From assembly GCA_050014015.1 (NCBI GenBank), contig JBEKEC010000009.1, forward strand, positions 1 to 64,000: a stretch of DNA of 64,000 nt, written 5' to 3'. Source of the DNA: PALSA-1353 sp050014015 (GTDB lineage Bacteria; Planctomycetota; Phycisphaerae; Tepidisphaerales; Tepidisphaeraceae). Position 1 is the stretch's first letter. Each line of letters opens with the position of its first letter. The notes below the pieces were generated by a model that saw only the letters and a program-made list of their open reading frames with translations, was not told the origin of the DNA and did no database searches. This document shows positions 58,767 through 64,000 of the stretch, in pieces. A program made the position numbers and the translations under genes.

Positions 58767-59444
58767 TCATCTTATGGTTGACATTTGGTTAATGCTTGGC
58801 ACCACCTCGTTGGCCATGTCTGCGGGCGTTGCATACTTTCCCGCTTTGATGGCGGCAATCGCATTTTCGTAAGCCTTGACATTGGATATTGCGGCCAATG
58901 CTCTTTCGTGAATCTGGCGCGGGTTTTCAGGGAATCTTCGGGCGATTCGCCAGATGCCGTCCGTGCCTCGATGCATAAACGGCACCCACCTTGCCTCGCC
59001 CCGAAGGGCGGCCCTGTTGGCGAATGCCAGGTCCGGATAGTCGGGGGTGATGATCCACTCATCGTCGGTGTAATCCAGCATCCATTTTTTGTCGCCGGGC
59101 ACATTGTAATCGCCGGCAAAAGAATCGGCGGCGCTCGTGCCAAAGCGTGCTTCGACTGCAACAAGGAACCGTCTACCCGCAAGGTATTGGTTGACTAATG
59201 GCCGGCGATAGGCGCCGTCGGTATCCCCGGGGATGTCAATGGAATCGACGACACCTTCGGCATCCAGATTTTCAAGCGCGGCGGCGAACGAATTCATCGC
59301 GCCTGCGGGGGAACTGCGATTCGTCGGTGCAGGACCTTGTGTACCGGTATGTGGCGGCGCGGAGTGCGCGACGTCTCCGGGCACCTCGAAATTACCCTGG
59401 CCCGGCATTGTCAGCGAAGAAGAAGTTGGACATAGAGGCTGCAT
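58767..59444 (-). pseudogene. NTF2-like repeat protein, C-terminal part after a frameshift
   Basis: A 225-codon frame. Its core (NSFAAALENLDAEGVVDSID) resembles the start of SnoaL/NTF2-like domains, and it ends AYENAIAAIKAGKYATPADM plus ANEVVP. The upstream frame (59392-59799) has the matching modules CAFIQARERKDAASMSNFFF and DRIIAGIASGKYATTDDIIN, and the two overlap in different frames. Joining them near 59396-59410 gives one continuous repeat protein, so a one-base frameshift there is the simplest explanation. Alternatively a second start (ATG 59444) with weak coupling. Confidence 0.6.
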
Positions 59445-59799
59445 CTTTTCTTTCTCTGGCCTGAATGAAGGCGCAAACCGCCCCCTGCACCGTCGAGGGG
59501 TCGAATTTCGTTGCCATGAACTGCTTCATTCTGGCTTGGGCCTCCTTCTCCTGTTGCTGGCGCATTTGTTCCGCTTGTTGCATCACCTGCTCGCGCTCCT
59601 GATATCGTGCCCGCTGCTGCTGCGCGCTGCCGGCCTGGGGATTCACCGCGTTGATAATGTCGTCCGTCGTGGCATATTTGCCGCTGGCGATCCCCGCGAT
59701 GATTCGGTCGTAATGGGCCACCCGCGCCAACGCCCGAGTCCGCGCGGCGGCGACAACCGCTGAGGGTTGCGGGCGCGGCGAATCTCCCCTTATCCCCAT
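59392..59799 (-). pseudogene. NTF2-like repeat protein, N-terminal part
   Basis: A 135-codon frame from ATG 59799. It begins in the middle of a repeat module (RTRALARVAHYDRIIAGIAS, GKYATTDDIINAVNP), continues as a Gln/Glu-rich coiled coil (RYQEREQVMQQAEQMRQQQE) and then the domain start CAFIQARERKDAASMSNFFF before an out-of-place TAA. No signal peptide or domain start is present, so its 5' part seems lost too. The divergent 58-residue gene starts 27 bases away. Confidence 0.6.
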
Positions 59800-59825
59800 C
59801 CGCCTGATCCACAAGGAGCCGAACC

Positions 59826-60002
59826 ATGCAGAAGATCGAAGTCATTCTCGCCAAGGGCAAAGAAACAAAGGGCACCTACGTGTACGAGGAGGAACTGGGC
59901 GATGGCGGCAAGCCGCCGGTGCTCAAAACCCAATACATCCAAAAATGGGCGCTGGGCACCAATCCGCCAGCCAAGATAAAAATCACAATCGAAGCCGCGT
60001 AG
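59826..60002 (+). CDS. 58-residue conserved small protein
   Basis: MQKIEVILAKGKETKGTYVY, then EEELGDGGKPPVLKTQYIQK, then WALGTNPPAKIKITIEAA. AAGGAG (59813-59818) lies seven bases upstream of the ATG. The pattern of two beta strands, then a GTLYVxKxALGxxPPxxIxVTIE-like end (here TQYIQKWALGTNPPAKIKITIE), matches a family of tiny proteins found in many bacteria and phage-related regions; the function is unknown to me. It is divergent from the broken NTF2-like gene. Confidence 0.8.
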   Translation: MQKIEVILAKGKETKGTYVYEEELGDGGKPPVLKTQYIQKWALGTNPPAKIKITIEAA

Positions 60003-60432
60003 CAGGTTCGCCCCATTGCTCCATGACCACACAACACCGATGAATAGTTCTATTGGGCAGCACACCGGGTCTTGGAGTGTACGGCCCAACTCTGATCTGG
60101 TTCGCAGCCATCGAAATCGCGGGTACTGATTCAGGCTGAAATCATTTCCTTTTCGGCGGCATTGTGCCGCATTTAGGCAACGCGCCACGATGGTCCCTGC
60201 AACTCCTGGCCGGGTCATCATTTCCGCCGAAGTGCGAGTACAAGGGAGATCTGTGCCGCGCGGATTTGTTCCACCAAAAGGAATTGGACGAAAAGTTGAG
60301 TTTGCTCCAATTTGGCTGCGGATTTTGTTTGGAAGTTTGCGCGTACCGTGATGGAAAAAATTCTGCCATACTGCAAATTGTGAGTAACATCCGGGTGTTT
60401 TCCGATTCACGGAGATTTTTTGAGGAAACGTT
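60003..60432. other. 430-base intergenic region
   Basis: No gene I can support. An AT-rich stretch at 60350-60420 just ahead of the glycine-zipper gene may hold its promoter. The open frame at 60164-60436 has Cys residues but no family resemblance or ribosome binding site, and its end overlaps the next gene start. Confidence 0.4.
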
Positions 60433-60981
60433 ATGAACAGCGCACACTCTGACAAGGTCCGAACGAATGACCCAGCGGCAAACCCCGACCCCATCACCAA
60501 GGCACCGGGCTCTCATCCTGTCGGCACAGGAATTGGCGCAGCAGTGGGCGGAGTCGCTGTCGCCGGTGGAGCGATCGTGGCGGGCGCGGCTATGGGCACG
60601 GTGGCGGGGCCGGTTGGGACGGCCGTGGGAGCCGCAGTTGGCGCGGTCGCGGGGGGGCTTGTGGGCAAGGGGGTGGCCGAAGAAATCAATCCGAGCGTCG
60701 AGCACGGTTACTGGCGCGAACATTACACGTCACGACCCTACGCGATTCCCGGCGCTTCGTATGACGAATACGGTCCCGCGTATCAATACGGCTGGGAATC
60801 GCGCAGCCGCAGCACCGCAACAAATTTCGAAGATGTGGAGACAGCCCTCTCGCAGGACTGGGATCGTTCCAAAGGGAAGTCGAAGTTGAAATGGGATCAG
60901 GCCAAGCCCGCCGCGCGGGACGCCTGGGAGCGGAACGACGCACACAGCAAGACTGAAGAGGCTAGCCGGTTACAAGACTGA
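60433..60981 (+). CDS. glycine-zipper protein of unknown function
   Basis: A 182-residue protein. After a polar start comes a glycine-zipper hairpin (GTGIGAAVGGVAVAGGAIVA, VGTAVGAAVGAVAGGLVGKG), then EHGYWREHYTSRPY, YDEYGPAYQYGWESR, and a charged helical end (KLKWDQAKPAARDAWER). This architecture is a recurrent hypothetical family in proteobacteria and others, often stress-induced; the zipper probably inserts in membranes. GAGGAAACGTT precedes the ATG. Confidence 0.85.
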   Translation: MNSAHSDKVRTNDPAANPDPITKAPGSHPVGTGIGAAVGGVAVAGGAIVAGAAMGTVAGPVGTAVGAAVGAVAGGLVGKGVAEEINPSVEHGYWREHYTSRPYAIPGASYDEYGPAYQYGWESRSRSTATNFEDVETALSQDWDRSKGKSKLKWDQAKPAARDAWERNDAHSKTEEASRLQD

Positions 60982-61032
60982 CGACATTTTGTGCGGAGCC
61001 GGTCGTCGAAGTCAGTTTGAAAGTATTTCCTC

Positions 61033-61590
61033 TTATGGCGGGATTGCTCCGCATTCAGGGCAGCGGTCGGGCGTGGCGCGAAGATCATAACCGCATCGCA
61101 CGCACGAATGCGGTGACGCGCTGTTCCGCCGCACCCGCCAATTCCTTCCGCTAAGTATCCCCCACCAAATGGGCAGCACGGCGGTGACCAGAGTCACCCA
61201 AACCAAAGAGACTTCCAGCCCAGCGACATGCCCAATCATTCGGCGACTGTCGGAGTCCTCGCCGTTGGGGCCAAACAAAGACTGCTGCATGTCGCCGCTT
61301 GTAAACGCGAATCCCCAAAACTCTCGCTGTTTATAGTTGGCGACCCCTCCGCTCACCTCCTCACCGGGCTTCGGCGTCAGGTAATTTCCGAATCCATTTG
61401 TCCGTTGCATCCACAACGTCCCCGAACCTACGGCGATAAGGGCCATAATGACGTGGTGGATTTGCTGCGCCAGCATGGCGGCCACGAGTAAAGGGCACGG
61501 AAACTCGGGGCAACGCCAGCGCTTCTCAACCGTCAGCACGACCGATTCGGCGTCATCGGCAATCAAGACCAGCTCCCCAACCCCCCGCAA
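61033..61590 (-). CDS. membrane protein ending in a planctomycete-type zinc ribbon
   Basis: A frame of 185 codons. Two hydrophobic segments (VAAMLAQQIHHVIMALIAVG and LVWVTLVTAVLPIWWGILSG) and a C-terminal CVRCGYDLRATPDRCPECG ribbon. Proteins with this tail are frequent in Phycisphaerae, usually with an N-terminal helix and a short extracytoplasmic part. The start is unclear: TTG 61590 lacks a good ribosome site, ATG 61476 would drop the first 38 residues. The N-terminus may be truncated. Function unknown. Confidence 0.7.
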   Translation of the reverse strand: MRGVGELVLIADDAESVVLTVEKRWRCPEFPCPLLVAAMLAQQIHHVIMALIAVGSGTLWMQRTNGFGNYLTPKPGEEVSGGVANYKQREFWGFAFTSGDMQQSLFGPNGEDSDSRRMIGHVAGLEVSLVWVTLVTAVLPIWWGILSGRNWRVRRNSASPHSCVRCGYDLRATPDRCPECGAIPP

Positions 61591-61795
61591 TGGATCGGCC
61601 CGTCCAATCGATTACATTGCTTCGTGCGTCGCAGGGGCGCGGCCCCGGCTACCGAAGGTGTTGCTTCAGCCAGGTCAAAACATGGTCAGCGCCGGTCATC
61701 GCCGCCGTAATGCGCGGTCGAAGATTACATCGAGCGAAAGACCCCGACCGCACGCCGCGGCGCACTGGCTCGTGGCATCTGAATAGGAGCAATGC

Positions 61796-63250
61796 ATGCA
61801 AGCGGTGAACCCCCCTGAGCAAACCGATGGGCTTCCCACCCTCTGCGGCCATGAAGCTGCCGTTGCCGAGGCAATGGCGCGGCCGGGGCCACTCTACCTC
61901 GTTGACAGCGGGATTGACTTTGCCCATGTGCACAGCGCCTTTGCCATCGCCCTCCACATGCATCAGCCCCTAATTCCCGCCGGAGGCGGAGACATCAAAA
62001 CTGCCCGGATCGTCAGCAACCTCAAACACATGTTCGATACGGGGGACAGCTACAACGCGGGCGTTTTCCAGTCGTGCTACAAGCGTATGGGCCAGCTCAT
62101 TCCCCAACTGGTTCAAGCAGGGAGTCGGCCCCGGGTGATGCTCGACTATTCGGGGTGTCTGCTTTACGGGTTGCGGCAAATGGGGCTCGACGACGTCTTT
62201 GAAAGCCTCAAGACGATCACCTGCAACCCAGAGTATCGCCGGTCTGTGGAGTGGCTGGGCTCGGCGTGGGGACATCCTGTAGCGCCGTCCTCGCCCGTGC
62301 AGGACTACCGATTGCATGTGCGTGCTTGGCAGCATCATTTTGCCGCCATCTTCGGGCTTGAGGCACTCAGCCGGGTGCGGGGTTTCTCGCCAGCCGAGAT
62401 GGCCCTGCCGAACCACCCGGACATCTGCTACGAGTTCATCCGGACATTGAAGGATTGCGGTTACCGCTGGGTTCTGGTTCAGGAGCACACCGTCGAGCAA
62501 ATCGAGGATGGCGGGCCTGTCCGTCAGCCGCATATTCCGCATCGTCTGGTGGCCCGGAACTCCCGCGGCCAGACCCTCAGCATCATCGCGATTATCAAGA
62601 CCCAAGGAAGTGACACCAAGCTCGTCGGACAGCTTCAGCCCTACTACCAGGCCAGAGGATTGTCGCGCGTCTCGCTGGCGGGAAAACCGGCGCCGGAACT
62701 GGCGACGCAGATTGCGGATGGTGAAAACGGCGGGGTGATGATGAACGAGTTTCCCTCCAAGTACGTACAGGTCATGGCCGAAGCTTCCGGCTCCGATACT
62801 CCGCCAGCGAACGTCGGTGAATATCTCGAGTACCTCGAATCAATCGGGATAACGGAACGCGACTTGTCCCCGATCCAGCCCATCCTTCAGACGCGAATCT
62901 GGGATGTTTTTCCTGCCGGCGCTGGCCCCGAAGTCATGGAAAAGACCATCGACGAACTGCGCCGCCGCGACAGCCGCTTCCATGTTGAAGGCGGAAGCTG
63001 GACCAACAACGTTTCTTGGGTCCGTGGTTACCGGCAGATGCTCGGACCGATGGAAGCGGCCAGCGCCCTGTTCAACGAGAAGGTCTCGGGCCGACATGTG
63101 TCCACCGCGGAACATCGATATCGCAACGCCCTGTTTCATCTTCTTTTGACCCAGACCAGTTGTTACCGTTATTGGGGCACGGGCGTCTGGACCGACTACG
63201 GCCGCGAACTCTGTCGGCGGACGATGGAGATCCTGACTCATGACTTTTGA
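61796..63250 (+). CDS. glycoside hydrolase family 57 protein
   Basis: A 484-residue protein of the GH57 fold (alpha-amylase, branching enzyme and related glucan enzymes). Motif 1 AIALHMHQPLIP, a motif 2-like LDYSGCLLYGL, motif 3 RVRGFSPAEMALP with the likely nucleophile Glu, and motif 4 ATQIADGENGG with the likely acid/base Asp. AGGAG (61785-61789) lies six bases before the ATG. No signal peptide, so a cytoplasmic glucan role (glycogen-type) is likely; exact activity cannot be read. The length is complete, although the surrounding genes are relics. Confidence 0.9.
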   Translation: MQAVNPPEQTDGLPTLCGHEAAVAEAMARPGPLYLVDSGIDFAHVHSAFAIALHMHQPLIPAGGGDIKTARIVSNLKHMFDTGDSYNAGVFQSCYKRMGQLIPQLVQAGSRPRVMLDYSGCLLYGLRQMGLDDVFESLKTITCNPEYRRSVEWLGSAWGHPVAPSSPVQDYRLHVRAWQHHFAAIFGLEALSRVRGFSPAEMALPNHPDICYEFIRTLKDCGYRWVLVQEHTVEQIEDGGPVRQPHIPHRLVARNSRGQTLSIIAIIKTQGSDTKLVGQLQPYYQARGLSRVSLAGKPAPELATQIADGENGGVMMNEFPSKYVQVMAEASGSDTPPANVGEYLEYLESIGITERDLSPIQPILQTRIWDVFPAGAGPEVMEKTIDELRRRDSRFHVEGGSWTNNVSWVRGYRQMLGPMEAASALFNEKVSGRHVSTAEHRYRNALFHLLLTQTSCYRYWGTGVWTDYGRELCRRTMEILTHDF

Positions 63251-63252
63251 GA

Positions 63253-63606
63253 TCAGCGTGTCTGCGGAATGGGCGGGCCAGCACCGGTTGAGCCAGTGCG
63301 AAGCGATGGGCGAATATTGCGTCCCGAGTCGTAGTATCCCGGATTTCCCATATGACACTCCGCCGACGATCGTCGCCGTCGGCGGACAATCCCCAATCCA
63401 GCCATCACGATCGTTCCTGTACTCGCCGGTTCCGGCACACCGGAAGTTGGCAAAGACAATCCGTTGGCCGCGGCGAAGGCGTCCAATGCCGCCATGTCGC
63501 CGGCCGACGCCGCGCTGCTCACGCCCTGGTTGAAGTTCGCCGCCAGGAGGGTGAAGTCCTGGCCGTTGATCGGATCGTCAAGATTGGGTACTGGTACAGT
63601 TTGAAA
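63253..63606 (-). pseudogene. 3' remnant of a PEP-CTERM protein gene
   Basis: Reading from an in-frame TAA at 63609 gives PNLDDPINGQDFTLLAANFN, a dockerin-like end typical of Phycisphaerae surface proteins, then GLSLPTSGVPEPASTGTIVM followed by AGLGIVRRRRR (motif at 63370-63438): VPEPAS, a hydrophobic helix and an Arg cluster, that is a PEP-CTERM sorting signal. There is no start or signal peptide, and the frame runs about 38 codons past the Arg cluster. It is a broken substrate gene of the exosortase type encoded at 39.0 kb. Confidence 0.75.
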
Positions 63607-63756
63607 TTATTTCGAATTCTTCGGCTTGTCCGCCGGATTGCTTTGCTGCCATCCCCCGAACCAACCGAAAATCAGAACGACGACAACTATAAGCAGCAGC
63701 CACGACGCATGAAAACTAGCCGCGACCATGTTGACGATATGCTCTGAGTGCTTCAT
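63607..63756 (-). CDS. small single-helix membrane protein (49 residues)
   Basis: MKHSEHIVNMVAASFHASWL, LLIVVVVLIFGWFGGWQQSN, PADKPKNSK: a polar start, one strong transmembrane helix (about residues 18-36) and a charged tail. The composition is protein-like and unlike a chance frame, but the ribosome site (GGAA) is weak and no family is recognised. Its TAA stop is also the in-frame stop immediately ahead of the PEP-CTERM relic. Confidence 0.5.
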   Translation of the reverse strand: MKHSEHIVNMVAASFHASWLLLIVVVVLIFGWFGGWQQSNPADKPKNSK

Positions 63757-63867
63757 CGGGATTCCATCTTACCCCCCTGTGGACAGTATTCTAACAGGGA
63801 TTTCCTATATGGACCTCTGCCGACGAATGTGGTCGGCAATTTTGCGTAGGATACCGAGATTTGGAGT

Positions 63868-64000
63868 TTGGAGAAACGTCTTTCTTGGCTCGGCGCCGCC
63901 AAGGACGCCATCAAGCTTTTGGCAGAACCGGCCAGCAAAACCGTCCAGTTCACCTTCCGGCCCGGCGGACATCGCCCGATGGGCAGGGCAGGTGCCAAGC
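63868..64000 (+). CDS. possible start of a gene running off the window
   Basis: From TTG 63868: MEKRLSWLGAAKDAIKLLAE, PASKTVQFTFRPGGHRPMGR, AGAK, then the window ends. The stretch reads like coding sequence (amphipathic start, a strand, a basic loop). With no stop or known motif in 44 codons, the call is tentative. Downstream sequence would decide. Confidence 0.3.
   Translation, partial: MEKRLSWLGAAKDAIKLLAEPASKTVQFTFRPGGHRPMGRAGAK

Noticed and set aside
60164..60436. 90-codon plus-strand frame ahead of the glycine-zipper gene
   Set aside because: No ribosome binding site, no family pattern, and it ends inside the next gene start.
63753..63998. 81-codon minus-strand frame at the right end
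   Set aside because: The sequence is not protein-like, and the opposite strand gives a more plausible gene start.

Overview
The window is high-GC bacterial DNA that most likely comes from a planctomycete of the class Phycisphaerae. Evidence: an exosortase/EpsI locus, a PEP-CTERM tail remnant with a dockerin-like stretch, a protein ending in the planctomycete-type zinc ribbon CGYDLRATPDRCPECG, a DUF4159 protein, TadG-like proteins, and several families of short inverted repeats between genes. The call rests on gene content and protein style, not on a marker gene. No rRNA, intact tRNA or CRISPR array was seen.

Layout. 0.2-2.0 kb: an ankyrin lipoprotein, two decayed transposase scraps and a membrane protein. 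2.0-5.4 kb: a minus-strand run plsY, thiS, thiG, rsmG and a CsrA domain fused to a yeast-type cytosine deaminase. 5.4-11 kb: a PduO-type adenosyltransferase, a Cys-rich protein, a two-subunit ABC exporter with one degenerate ATP site, and a CopC-fold protein. 11-19.5 kb: two tandem TadG-like proteins, secreted or membrane proteins of unknown role, and a DUF4160/DUF2442 pair. 19.6-30.2 kb: a 1106-residue DUF4159 protein, alpha-galactosidase, a DUF559 nuclease between perfect 42-bp inverted repeats, recJ, transaldolase and a TIM-barrel isomerase. 30.3-37.2 kb: an aspartyl protease with a PDZ domain, a YtrA-type GntR/ABC-2 operon and a B12-binding radical SAM protein.

37.4-48.8 kb is an exopolysaccharide/exosortase locus: Wza-like export lipoprotein, exosortase, EpsI, a 1549-residue TPR protein and a Wzz/BY-kinase. 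49-52.6 kb holds a GH20 hexosaminidase, a PIN toxin-antitoxin pair and gpsA. 53.3-56.6 kb is a small accessory island: a PD-(D/E)XK nuclease of the sce7726 family, a beta-family protein, and a coupled pair of an unknown soluble protein and a membrane protein. 56.6-58.6 kb is glnK-amt. From 58.7 kb to the end the DNA looks like a mobile or decaying zone: a tRNA-like 3' fragment, a frameshifted gene, a PEP-CTERM relic and small genes, together with an intact GH57 gene.

The most interesting items are the CsrA-cytosine deaminase fusion, the DUF559 cassette in inverted repeats with an empty counterpart 2 kb away, and the nuclease/beta-protein/membrane-protein island.
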